This document shows, one piece after another, positions 35,353 through 44,942 of a stretch of DNA of 58,902 nt (within the stretch, counting starts at the first letter, position 1; each line of letters opens with the position of its first letter). Both the position numbers and the translations under genes were made by a program. A model generated the notes under the pieces. It did no database searches, was not told the DNA's origin, and was given only the letters and a program-made list of their open reading frames with translations. Source of the stretch: Prevotella ihumii (GTDB lineage Bacteria; Bacteroidota; Bacteroidia; Bacteroidales; Bacteroidaceae); the NCBI RefSeq assembly GCF_900155655.1, contig NZ_LT706987.1, forward strand, positions 2,278,300-2,337,201. Direction: 5' to 3'.

Positions 35353-37430
35353 TTATGGACTCTGTGTCCTACAAATTTTTATTTTTCTGAATGGTGCATA
35401 TTTCAGTTTTAATTTATCGTATATAGCAGTTGCTTGCTTTGAGGGATTGCTGCATTGTCGCATCTGTACGATGTCTCCTAACGGGTTCCTACCTTCCGTG
35501 GTTACAAGTTTCTGAGTGTTCATCCTCCGCACGATTTCGGTCCAATAGCAGGATTCGCCTTCTCGCTTCAACTGGCAGCGGATGGTATTTACCACCCAGT
35601 AGGCAAGCAGACCGAAGAAAAGATGCGCATCGCTCCGGTCATCGGTCTGATGATATATAGGACGGAGGTTTAGGTCGGTCTTCAACTGCCTGTTGGTACA
35701 TTCGATTTCTCGTATGAGGTTGTAATAGTCCCATGTGGTACGCTCGTCGAGTGTTTCTACATTGGTCCGTAGGAAGTATACGCCGTGTCCGGACTCGATG
35801 GCTGAGAGGTCTTTGAGCTTCCAGTCTACACGTAGCATTTCCTTTGGTTTTTCTTCGTTTCTAATGTAGTCTATCGCATAGTATCTTGCGATAGAAGGAT
35901 ATTTCTGTATGGCTCGTCCCGTACGCTCTACAACCTTCTCGTAGAGTTTCGTTCCACCTTTCTTTGCAATACCATCATTTATCTTCTTCAGCTCTGTCTC
36001 AAATCTTTCACGCCAAAGTTTGTTCATTGACGATTCGGTCATAGCCTTAGATGGAGAGGTTATCTCAAGATAGTAGTCCTCACCTTCGGTGTGTACCTTG
36101 TTGAGCGTTATCGTTTGCTTTCGGGCGTCTTTTACCATCACACTCTTATGGTCCTCACTGAGCGTGTAATCTTTCAGCTTGGTGCGGGATACGCAGAGAT
36201 AGTTGTAACCCTTTGCCTTAATAAGATTTAGATTCTCTTCGGTTGCAATACCTGCATCCATCACAATAAGCGATTTTTCTTTTTGTACAGGATTCCTGTC
36301 TGCCAGCGTATCTATCATATCAGGCAGTGATTTAGGGTCAGCCGTATTGCCTTCCAGGATAGAAGAATAGCGTATGAAGCCCTCCTTATTGATACACAGG
36401 GCCAGGACGAGAAGTTTACAATCAGATCGCTTCTCTTTCGACCTACCAAACTGTGCCTTCTTGCTTTCACGCTTACTACCCTCAAAGTAGAAGTTTGTCA
36501 AGTCAAAGAGCATCAGCTTGTTATCTATATTAAAAAGGTTATCTGTTACATTGCACAAGTGACGTTCTATCTTCTCTTTAAGTTCATAGAGTTTGTCCGT
36601 TACCTTGTACAGGGCATTGATACCCGGAGTCCAGTCTTGCGACCCAGTGTAAAGTTCGGCGGCAGCCGAATTATCCCTGAGATAATAATACGAGGAACGT
36701 TCAGATACGGCATACACAGTCCGGATGATGAGCGCAGAGAGTGCGGTGTGGATAGAATGGTTGCTCCATCCTTGGTCACGCAGGAACTCTTCCAGCCCCA
36801 GCTTATCAATGGTCTGCTTACAGAGCCATTCTGCACCAACATTCCTTGCGTCAGTATGTTCTGCCGTAGCAAGATCGATATAACGTTCAGACTCCTTTCT
36901 TGCCTTCTGTTCCTTCTTATCGAATCTATCAATTCCACCTTCCTCTTTCATCCGCTGCCACCACTCATCCGCCTTAGCCTGTTCCAGTTCAGTAAGCCCC
37001 TCCAAATGCTTGCCAAATAAAGAATTAGTTCCTCTGTTCTTAAACCCAAATCGGTTATTAGCCCGCAAAGGCTTTTTAAAGCGTTTAGCTGTTATGCTTT
37101 TCTTCGTCTTTGCACCTTATTTTGGCTCTTTTCGTTTGTTTTTTTCAGTTGTTTAGCTCGCTAAACGTCTTCAAAAAACAAACGAAAATAGCTCAAAATA
37201 AGCTCGCAAATCTCGAAGAAGTCTAACGACCGATTTGGGTTAAAACGCTCTGTAAGTGCAAAAGCAATCCTTCTCACCTGCAAGGCTGTGAGAGAAGGTT
37301 CAAAACCAATATTGAGCAGGATGAGCGAATGTACGTGTCCAGCCACGTCACGATACGACTCTTTAAGTCTATAATAAAGAGCCTTTTCACCAGTTGTCGG
37401 ATTAAAACGTGTCTGTACATTTGCGTGCAT
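35353..37430 (-). pseudogene. IS1634-family transposase split by element insertion
   Basis: The N-terminal piece (37430 down to 37242; MHANVQTRFNPTTGEKALYY to ALTERF, 63 residues) and the C-terminal piece (from KNRGTNSLFGK, 37041 down to 35353, about 562 residues) are separated by the element at 37045-37239. Removing the element and one TTAAA copy joins ...GAG CGT TTT to AAG AAC AGA in frame and gives 625 residues, a normal size. DDE residues appear intact: LFDLTNFYFEG, IVMDAGIATEEN and the glutamate in LIREIECTNRQLKTDL. The C-terminal piece retains the catalytic core and could be expressed from a start inside the element (an ATG at 37068). Confidence 0.85.
37045..37239 (-). mobile_element. 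CCCAAATCGG element, 195 bp, inserted in the IS1634 transposase gene
   Basis: The ends CCCAAATCGG and CCGATTTGGG are flanked by TTAAA on both sides (37040-37044 and 37240-37244). The interior is nearly identical to the 30.76-kb copy in reverse orientation. There is no coding capacity for a transposase. Its insertion into an otherwise intact gene with an exact target duplication is direct evidence that the family moves. Confidence 0.9.
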
Positions 37431-37596
37431 AGGTGCAAAGTAACAAAAAAAAATGATATGCTGGTGTCCTACAAATCAGATTTAGCCCGTATTCAGAAAA
37501 CGCTACGGCTGATTATTAAGCACTTAGCAAACCTAAAACCCTCAAAACACACTGAAAATTTATGAAAAATAATTATGCCCGTTAAACTTGGGTTAA

Positions 37597-37914
37597 CATT
37601 TTATCGGATATTACTGACGGAAAATCAAGAAATAAAATAAAGTGTAAAAATAGAATGTCAATATGAGTATAATACTGTTAATGAATAGAAGAATAAGGGG
37701 GAGATAAGATAAAATACGTTAAATTATTAATGTTTTTTGGTATAAATGCTTGTTTTTATCCTCATTTATTAGGATATTTGCAGCGCTTAATGTAAAAAGT
37801 AACTAATTAAGTGTAATAGTTATGAATTTGCGTTATATGCGCAGTTTTCCTAATATTTATTGAAGATTTTGGAATTAATTAAATGTATTATAATTCTATA
37901 AAACCTAAAACAAA
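37597..37914. other. Leader region of the exported cluster
   Basis: AT-rich sequence between the IS end and the first BACON lipoprotein gene. The promoter of the five-gene cluster should be here, but no convincing TTTG/TAnnTTTGC pair was found. This may fit a foreign origin or a different sigma factor. Confidence 0.4.
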
Positions 37915-39528
37915 ATGAGATTAAAAAAGACAATCTTTCCTCTTTTACTTGGAGGAATTCTCCTTTCTGTACTTTCGTGTGCAAAAGAAGACGAATTTGA
38001 GTTGCCGACGTTGGTTCTTTCCGAAACCAGTGTAGCGTTTGACAGAGGTGCCGGTGAACGAAACATCAGTGTCAATACGAATCAAGAACATTGGACCGCT
38101 GCCTCGCCACAGGAAGGTGACTGGCTGACGTTGATTCAGGATGGAGATATGCTAAAACTGAAAGTAGCTGAAAACAAAATGGGTAACCAACGCATGGGGC
38201 ACGTCATCGTGAATGCGAATGGTGCTACGGGAAAGATTGACGTTACTCAGAGTGCGGCGGATGTGTCGCTCGAAGTCATGCCCGAGGTTGTCTATCTTCC
38301 TCAAACAGGAGGCGAGAAGGTGGTTGATATCTCAACCAATTCAGCTATCTATGACATCACTACCAGTGAGGAAGTCGATTGGTTGAAAATACATAAGTTT
38401 TCCGAAGAAATAAAATTGGTGGCAGAATGCAACAACACCGATCAGACACGCATGGTGAAACTTTATGCCAAGAGTGGCGACCAAACGCGTGAAATCGTTG
38501 TTTCACAGGCAGGCATTCAGCGTTATCTCCTTCCCATCAATCCGGGAATGCCACAGGATGTTCATAAGATTATGGACTATGAATTGGGACGTGGGAGCTA
38601 TCTTCGCGAATATCAGCAAGCTATGCCGGGCTTCGGTATTGAAGAAACCTATACCTTCATCACTCCTTCCCCCATATTTACGTTAATGCAATATTGCAGC
38701 CCGGACGGTGTAACATCATCGCAGATTATCAATATTGGTGATGGCATGGTTGCCGTAGATGCCGTCAAGGACAAGGCTTTTGAAAAATTCCTCACCAATA
38801 ATGGTTATACACGCAGCAATTCGGAGTCGGATAGAGAATACTTCAATGAAAAAGAACTTTTATCACTGAAGGTTTTTGTTTCTGAGAAACCGGGTGGAGA
38901 GGGAGTAAATCTTACTTATACACCAGTGATAAAACAAGTTAAAGAACTTAAGACTTTCGACAAATTACCTTACTATCCGTTCGAACTCTTGCAGGTTGCT
39001 AATGTAAAAGTGCCGGAAGTAGAGGCTTTTGAGAAGAAAGCCGGAAGCAAAGAAGAAGAACGTAGCTATAATGAGTTTAAGAAGACTGAAGTTTCACAAA
39101 TCCAATATATTCTTAATGCAAGCCAACAACCGGCCTATAGCCGCATTCATATTTTCTACACTACCGGTGAAGATGGAAAGGCTGATGAGAAGCTCGGTAG
39201 TGTGCAGATTGGAGCCCTTCTGTTCAAGAACACTGACCTCGGTGTATGGAAATATGGAAAAAAATGGCTTGTTACAAATGAACTTAAGAAAAAGCTTGGC
39301 GAAGAAGGATTTTCATTCCTACGCACAACCAATAATACGCATTTCTTTGGTCGTCAACGAGACCATTTGGTCATTGCAGTTACTTGTGTAGTCGATAACA
39401 ATGTTCCGGTGCTTGCATTGCTCTACAATTACGATAATACCATTTTTGGCGCCGGCAGTAAAGTTGTCAAGGCGCAAGACAAGATGATAAGCAATTTCAA
39501 TAAAGCTAAGAAAATGCTAAAGTATTAG
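37915..39528 (+). CDS. BACON-domain lipoprotein, paralog 1
   Basis: A 537-residue lipoprotein: signal peptide ending LLSVLSCAKED with Cys22 as the lipid anchor. Two BACON domains follow (about residues 30-120 and 125-205), each ending in a vTQSA/VSQAG-type strand. Residues about 210-537 form a domain I do not recognise, shared with the next gene (INPGMP, ETYTFITPSPIF, NEKELLSLKV, GVWKYGKKWLVT). BACON domains usually bind glycans or mucins on the surface of gut Bacteroidetes. It is first of five same-strand genes with gaps of 5-40 bases. CCGG is far more frequent here than in genes outside the cluster. Confidence 0.8.
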   Translation: MRLKKTIFPLLLGGILLSVLSCAKEDEFELPTLVLSETSVAFDRGAGERNISVNTNQEHWTAASPQEGDWLTLIQDGDMLKLKVAENKMGNQRMGHVIVNANGATGKIDVTQSAADVSLEVMPEVVYLPQTGGEKVVDISTNSAIYDITTSEEVDWLKIHKFSEEIKLVAECNNTDQTRMVKLYAKSGDQTREIVVSQAGIQRYLLPINPGMPQDVHKIMDYELGRGSYLREYQQAMPGFGIEETYTFITPSPIFTLMQYCSPDGVTSSQIINIGDGMVAVDAVKDKAFEKFLTNNGYTRSNSESDREYFNEKELLSLKVFVSEKPGGEGVNLTYTPVIKQVKELKTFDKLPYYPFELLQVANVKVPEVEAFEKKAGSKEEERSYNEFKKTEVSQIQYILNASQQPAYSRIHIFYTTGEDGKADEKLGSVQIGALLFKNTDLGVWKYGKKWLVTNELKKKLGEEGFSFLRTTNNTHFFGRQRDHLVIAVTCVVDNNVPVLALLYNYDNTIFGAGSKVVKAQDKMISNFNKAKKMLKY

Positions 39529-39564
39529 TCTGTCACATTAAACTCTAATTTAGTATTATTCAAT

Positions 39565-41175
39565 ATGCAAATTAAACAATTATATCATTTGTTGCGCCTC
39601 TCCGCCTTTTGTTTGGTAATGGCAATGGTGGCGAATTGTGCAGACAGTGTTGATTTTGAACAGCCAAAACTTGATGTCTCCGAACAAGCTCTGACATTCA
39701 ACACACAGGGAGAGGAGAAAACAATTATGGTGAATACAAACTGCAAGGAGTGGATTGCTACATCTCCGAAGCAGTGGATACATTTGACTCCTAATGGCAA
39801 CGAACTCATCGTGAAAGTTGATGCGAATGTTACCGGAATGGAACGAAGCAGCTATATCCTTATCGACGGCGGCTTGGCAGTGAAAAAAATAACTATCAGC
39901 CAAAGTGCTGACAATCAGTCTTTGGGTATTTCCGGAGGTGAAGTCGTATTGCCACAGGTGGGAGGCGCTACCTCGGTAAACGTGAATACTGGTGATATAC
40001 CCTATGAGCTGATACAGGCAGAAAGTACGGACTGGTTGCAGATTGTCAAAAAGAAACATTCCTTGAAATTTATCTCAAAGCCTAATTATGACACAAAAGA
40101 GCGAACAGTCAAACTGAAAATTTCTATGGGAGGAAAAAATACTGACGTAGTCGTAAAGCAGCCGGGAGTATGCGCCTTTGTATTGGCATGTAATCCGGGC
40201 ATACCTTTCAGCCTTTATAAAATGATGAATTTTGAGCACCAACGCGGCAGCCTCTTTGCCGAATATGGTCCTCCAGATCCTTCATTTAATTTATACGAAG
40301 AAACATATGTGTTCAGAACTCCCTCCCCTCTATTTAAAGAAGTCTTCTATGTGCATGACACGGAGACTTTCATGCCAACACGTATTTTTACACGCTCATT
40401 GGTAAAAGAAGGTGTAGATGCTGTGCGTTCTCAGGAGTTTCAAGACTTTGTCAAGGCGAATGGCTATGTCAGAGACACGAAAGATCCTAACCATTATATT
40501 AACGAACAGGAACTAATGACAATGGATGTGGATATTATGGAAAGCAACAATAGCGTTGTTCTTTTCTTCTGGCAAATGCACATTCAGGATCGCAACTATG
40601 AGACGTTTAAGAGCCTCGAGTTAGGTCCACTTCACTTGCTCAATAAAGCTGACAAAAAACTCAGTGCAATAGATAAATATGAAAAATCGCAGAACAGTGA
40701 AGAAATAGCTCGGCAAGTTTCCAAGAATAGAGAGATAGAGGCTGTAGCTTACAAGACCACCGATCCATTGCTGATAACGCGAACCTACTTTTTGTTTACA
40801 CGTGGCGGAGACTTCCCGGCACCGAAAGAAATGGTGGGAAGCGTGGAACAGTATAGTTTGAGTTACAGTAATCCAAATCTTGGAATTTGGAGACAAGGTA
40901 AGGAATGGTTCGTTACTCGTGAATTTGACAAACTACTTACTTCCAACAATTTTGAATTTATTGGATACAACGGTAAGCACCATGTCTATGCACGCCGTTC
41001 CGACTGTCTGACATTGGCTATTTCCGGTGATAAGTTCGCTGATATAAATGCAGGACAGCCCGTCATGCAAATAAGCGTTCTTTACAAGCCAGATGTTTTT
41101 TCAGGGAGCAAAACTACCATGGTATCCAAAGTGGAAAGAATGCTCAAGAAAGAAAATCGAAGAAAACTACAATAA
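39565..41175 (+). CDS. BACON-domain lipoprotein, paralog 2
   Basis: A 536-residue paralog of the preceding protein. The signal peptide ends in VMAMVANCADSVD, giving a lipid-anchored Cys25. Two BACON units follow (about residues 35-120 and 128-210) and then the same C-terminal domain (CNPGIPFSLYKMMNFE, ETYVFRTPSPLF, NEQELMTMDV, LGIWRQGKEWFVT). Alignment by eye suggests roughly 25-30% identity, so the duplication is old. Keeping two diverged copies in one operon suggests a heteromeric complex or distinct ligands. It starts 36 bases after paralog 1 and ends 5 bases before the protease gene. Confidence 0.8.
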   Translation: MQIKQLYHLLRLSAFCLVMAMVANCADSVDFEQPKLDVSEQALTFNTQGEEKTIMVNTNCKEWIATSPKQWIHLTPNGNELIVKVDANVTGMERSSYILIDGGLAVKKITISQSADNQSLGISGGEVVLPQVGGATSVNVNTGDIPYELIQAESTDWLQIVKKKHSLKFISKPNYDTKERTVKLKISMGGKNTDVVVKQPGVCAFVLACNPGIPFSLYKMMNFEHQRGSLFAEYGPPDPSFNLYEETYVFRTPSPLFKEVFYVHDTETFMPTRIFTRSLVKEGVDAVRSQEFQDFVKANGYVRDTKDPNHYINEQELMTMDVDIMESNNSVVLFFWQMHIQDRNYETFKSLELGPLHLLNKADKKLSAIDKYEKSQNSEEIARQVSKNREIEAVAYKTTDPLLITRTYFLFTRGGDFPAPKEMVGSVEQYSLSYSNPNLGIWRQGKEWFVTREFDKLLTSNNFEFIGYNGKHHVYARRSDCLTLAISGDKFADINAGQPVMQISVLYKPDVFSGSKTTMVSKVERMLKKENRRKLQ

Positions 41176-41180
41176 AAGAA

Positions 41181-43943
41181 ATGAAAAAATCAATTATATA
41201 TCTATGTGCATGCGCTGTCGTGGGAATGATGTTTGCCACATCGTGTCAGGACAACTTCAATTTGGAAGCACCCAATTCCGGCACACGCAATGTTACGATT
41301 AACAAGGATATCTTTGCAGTAAAAGGCTGCATCAATATCAAATTAAGTCCGGGAGAGAACTATGAGCTGGCAAGTTCATCAGAAGGAAAAGTGGAAATGC
41401 AGAGTGTACCCTCGGCAATGGCTTCCGCAATGAAATTCTCGGGAGCTTACAGGATGGAAAGAGTTTTCAAACCGGCAGGCAAATACGAGGCACGTACCGT
41501 TGCCACAGGTCTTGATCGCTGGTACACCGTATATTTTGATGAGAGTAAAGACGTTGGGGCTGTTCTTCAACAATTCAACAAAGTTAAGGGAGTTGAGTAT
41601 GTTGAGCGCATCCTACCCATCGCTCATCCCGAAGTAACAGTCAAGTCAGTGGGAAATATTGAAACCACAGCCAAGACAACCACTGGTAAGGGGAAATTCA
41701 ACGACCCGCTGCTGCCCCAGCAATGGCATTATTACAACGATGGTTCAGTGAGTGCTACCGCTGTTCCGGGGGCTGACTGTAACGTCAAGCCTGTATGGGA
41801 AAAATATACAACAGGAACAAAAAATGTAATCGTTGCCGTAGTCGATGGTGGTATAGACGTAACCCACGAAGACTTGGTGGGAAACCTCTATGTGAATGAA
41901 CTGGAAAAAAACGGAAAGCCTAACTTCGATGACGATGGTAATGGTTTCATTGATGATGTTTACGGCTACAACTTTGTTGAGGGCGATAATGTCGTTGGTG
42001 GCACGATAGAGCCTGATGACGAATCACATGGTACGCACGTTGCGGGAACTATTGCTGCACGCAACAACAACGGTAAAGGAGTCGCTGGTATTGCTGGTGG
42101 CGATGGAACTCCAGGTAGTGGAGTAAGGGTCATGAGTTGCCAGATTTTCAGAAAAAAGAATGAGCAGGGCGATGCGGCAGCAGCTATTAAGTACGCCGCC
42201 GACAACGGTGCTGTCATCTGTCAGAACTCATGGGGCTATCCCTCAGCTTCCGAAGTCACAGAAATGCCTAAACTTTTGCAGGAAGCCATCGATTACTTCA
42301 TTAAATATGCCGGTTGTGACGAAACTGGAAAGCAGAGATCCGATTCACCAATGAAGGGAGGAGTGGTCATTTTTGCCGCCGGTAACGAGAATAAGGAGTT
42401 TTCGGCTTACCCTGCTTGCTACGCTCCGACGATTTCTGTTTCAGCGATGGCATGGGACTTCAAGAGAGCTAGCTACAGTAATTATGGAAAATGGGTAACC
42501 ATCATGGCTCCGGGAGGCGACCAAGAGACCTACGGAACAGAAGGAGGTGTTTTAAGTACTGTCTCTATGGCGAAGAATCCAAAGGGTTATGCATTTCTTC
42601 AAGGAACCTCAATGGCTTGCCCACACGTTTCAGGTATTGCTGCGCTTATCGCATCTTATTTTGGAAAGCAAGGATTTACCAATGATGATCTTAAATCGCG
42701 TCTTGTCTCTGCATACCGCCCGTTCAACATCGATGAAATGAATCCGATGTACAAAGGAAAGTTGGGAAAGGGCTACATTGATGCTGAGGCTGCATTTGAA
42801 TCTGACACCAAGATAGCCCCCGATAAGGTTGAGAAACTAAACCTTATCCCTGACTTCGTAGAAATCCGTGCAGAATGGAGCGTTGCCAAAGATGAGGATA
42901 AGACAGCCTCTTTCTACAGACTCTACATCAGTCCTAACGAACTCACGAAAGAGAATCTCAAGAACAAGACCTATCGGGAAATCAACGGTATTGGACATAA
43001 GCTGGGAGAGACTCTGAAGTTCAACTTTGACAATCTAAAGGACAACAAGGAATACTACATTGCTATTGTTGCCATCGACCGTTGGGGCAACATCTCTGAG
43101 CCTGTCATTAAAAAGTGCAAGACAAAACTCAATCATACTCCTGAGGCAACGGGATTTCCCGAAGACGTTATCGAATTGAGCAACAACGAAAGAAAGACTT
43201 TCAGCTTCAACGTTGCTGATCCTGACGGACACAACTGGGACTTGAAAACTGCCGGCGATACAAAAGGCGTTTCATACACCATCAACAAATCAACGGTGAA
43301 TATCACCATCGTCCCCGTTCTCGCAGCCGGCAACTATACTTGCAAGTTCATTATCTCCGACGATCTTGGTGCCAAATTGGAAAAGAATCTCAGATTCTGC
43401 ATTTTCAAATATATGCCACCGAAACTTGAAAAGCCATTCGACAATTTTATTATCGGACTCGATGAGGGCGTTGTGAACATTCCGTTGAAGGGGCATTATT
43501 CGGGCAGTGCCAACAAAGAGCTGACCTACACGGTTAGTGCATCGAACAATAAGATTGCATCAGCCGGAATAACCAACAACAACATTCAAATCAAGGCTTT
43601 GGCAAAAGGCACGACCCGCATCAGCGTACTCGCTTCCGACGGTAGGCAAAACTCATCGGAAGGCTCGTTCCAACTTCGTGTCGTTGAGAGAAAGTCCGCT
43701 CCGGTCTATGCCGTCTATCCTATTCCGGTGAAAAGAGATATCAATGCTCTACTCAACCCGGAGGTTAGCCAAGCAGAATTCATCATCTCATCAACCGTAG
43801 GTGAACGAGTGATGAAAGCCAATGTAAAACCCGACAGCAAGCATGTTGCCACACTGGATCTCGCCAGCTTGCGCTCTGGCACCTACAAGCTGACAGTGCA
43901 TACAAACAAGGGTGATTTCAGCAAAATGTTCATTAAACGATAA
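41181..43943 (+). CDS. Subtilisin-like (S8) serine protease with lipobox and T9SS-type tail
   Basis: A 920-residue protease. The signal peptide ends MMFATSC with Cys22. A propeptide of about 150 residues follows. The catalytic triad is Asp222 (VVDGGIDVTHED), His283 (SHGTHVAGT) and Ser477 (GTSMACPHVSG), with the oxyanion asparagine in AAGNENKE. Fibronectin/cadherin-like beta domains occupy about 545-840. The last 80 residues (VYPIPVKRDINALLNPE to KMFIKR) look like a T9SS C-terminal sorting domain. A lipobox together with a sorting domain is odd. It is probably surface exposed and active on host or dietary protein; targets are unknown. Confidence 0.88.
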   Translation: MKKSIIYLCACAVVGMMFATSCQDNFNLEAPNSGTRNVTINKDIFAVKGCINIKLSPGENYELASSSEGKVEMQSVPSAMASAMKFSGAYRMERVFKPAGKYEARTVATGLDRWYTVYFDESKDVGAVLQQFNKVKGVEYVERILPIAHPEVTVKSVGNIETTAKTTTGKGKFNDPLLPQQWHYYNDGSVSATAVPGADCNVKPVWEKYTTGTKNVIVAVVDGGIDVTHEDLVGNLYVNELEKNGKPNFDDDGNGFIDDVYGYNFVEGDNVVGGTIEPDDESHGTHVAGTIAARNNNGKGVAGIAGGDGTPGSGVRVMSCQIFRKKNEQGDAAAAIKYAADNGAVICQNSWGYPSASEVTEMPKLLQEAIDYFIKYAGCDETGKQRSDSPMKGGVVIFAAGNENKEFSAYPACYAPTISVSAMAWDFKRASYSNYGKWVTIMAPGGDQETYGTEGGVLSTVSMAKNPKGYAFLQGTSMACPHVSGIAALIASYFGKQGFTNDDLKSRLVSAYRPFNIDEMNPMYKGKLGKGYIDAEAAFESDTKIAPDKVEKLNLIPDFVEIRAEWSVAKDEDKTASFYRLYISPNELTKENLKNKTYREINGIGHKLGETLKFNFDNLKDNKEYYIAIVAIDRWGNISEPVIKKCKTKLNHTPEATGFPEDVIELSNNERKTFSFNVADPDGHNWDLKTAGDTKGVSYTINKSTVNITIVPVLAAGNYTCKFIISDDLGAKLEKNLRFCIFKYMPPKLEKPFDNFIIGLDEGVVNIPLKGHYSGSANKELTYTVSASNNKIASAGITNNNIQIKALAKGTTRISVLASDGRQNSSEGSFQLRVVERKSAPVYAVYPIPVKRDINALLNPEVSQAEFIISSTVGERVMKANVKPDSKHVATLDLASLRSGTYKLTVHTNKGDFSKMFIKR

Positions 43944-43954
43944 ATTCAACAGAC

Positions 43955-44908
43955 ATGAAATCAAAACATATGATAATCATAGCTTGTGCAGCACTTTTCG
44001 GTGCTACACAAGCGAAAGCCCAAGGACAATCCCTACCAATTCTAACGGCAAATCCTGATTCCAAAACAGCAAGCATGGGCAATGCTTCGGTTGCAAGCGA
44101 TGGAATGTACCTTTACAATACTCCCTCGGCGTTCTTCAACACCGATAAAAGGTTTACAGCCGACGCCTCAGCCTCGTTGTATGAAAAAGAAGATGGCGCA
44201 CAAGGATTATTCGGTTTGTACACAGTCACAATAGGTTACAAACTTTTTAAGCGGCACTCAGTATTTGGAGGTTTCAGGTATGCCGGCGGACTAAAATTCA
44301 ACGGATACGACATGATGGGCGAACCAACCAAGGAATATAAACCCTATGACTGGACTATTGATTTGGGCTACTCTTACATGATAGGCAATGGGTTGGCTGC
44401 TTATGCTACCGGAGCCTTTATCTTCAGCCATCTTTCTAAGAATGGCTACGGTGGTGCTTTTTCGGTGGGACTATCCTACACTAAAGATAACATCACAATG
44501 ACGAAAAGACCTGCCAGCGTTATGATTGACGCCAAGGTAGAAGCTATAGGTCCTGACCTTGACTACGGTAATGGGCACAAAAGCTCAATGCCCACTCATG
44601 TTTCATTAGGAGGAAAAATGGAAGTTGATGTAACCGACATACACAAAGTAAGTGCAGCGTTGGCCACACGCTATTTCTTCCGACCCACAGACGCCAAAGT
44701 TTTCATGTTGGGTGGCGGCGTTGAATACACCTACAACAACTTGTTGTCAGTAAGAGCAGGTTATGAGTATGGCGATCACGACCTCAGTCATTTCACAATG
44801 GGCGCGGGAGTCAAATACCACAGCTTTCGCATCAATGGTGCTTATATGCTGAAAACCGGAGATGGTGGAAAAAGCTACTGCACCATTGGACTTGGATATG
44901 ATTTCTAA
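43955..44908 (+). CDS. PorV/PorQ-like outer-membrane beta-barrel
   Basis: A 317-residue protein with a signal peptide ending TQAKAQ. Residues 25 to the end have alternating amphipathic strands and the family opening LPILTANPDSKTASMGNASVAS. It ends in an aromatic strand, GLGYDF. In the type IX secretion system PorV is the FadL-like barrel that carries CTD cargo from the translocon to the attachment complex. A cluster-specific paralog next to a CTD protease suggests a dedicated shuttle, which is inference. It starts 11 bases after the protease gene. Confidence 0.75.
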   Translation: MKSKHMIIIACAALFGATQAKAQGQSLPILTANPDSKTASMGNASVASDGMYLYNTPSAFFNTDKRFTADASASLYEKEDGAQGLFGLYTVTIGYKLFKRHSVFGGFRYAGGLKFNGYDMMGEPTKEYKPYDWTIDLGYSYMIGNGLAAYATGAFIFSHLSKNGYGGAFSVGLSYTKDNITMTKRPASVMIDAKVEAIGPDLDYGNGHKSSMPTHVSLGGKMEVDVTDIHKVSAALATRYFFRPTDAKVFMLGGGVEYTYNNLLSVRAGYEYGDHDLSHFTMGAGVKYHSFRINGAYMLKTGDGGKSYCTIGLGYDF

Positions 44909-44942
44909 CAAAACAATTTATTCACAATCTAAAAATCAAATT

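Larger units (their letters stand above)
35294..37592 (-). mobile_element. IS1634-family insertion sequence, interrupted by a small element
   Basis: The ends carry exact 12-bp inverted repeats: CCCAAGTTTAAC at 35294-35305 and GTTAAACTTGGG at 37581-37592. The single transposase gene is on the reverse strand. A 195-bp CCCAAATCGG element sits inside the gene, so this copy is about 2.1 kb without it. I found no matching target duplication around the IS ends. Confidence 0.8.

Noticed and set aside
37161..37430. Considered a separate small gene encoding an 89-residue protein
   Set aside because: Its first 63 residues are the missing N-terminus of the IS1634 transposase; the rest is translation of the inserted element.
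43955..44908. Considered a general OmpP1/FadL fatty-acid porin
   Set aside because: The opening motif and the neighbouring CTD protease fit the PorV/PorQ group better, although the distinction needs a profile search.
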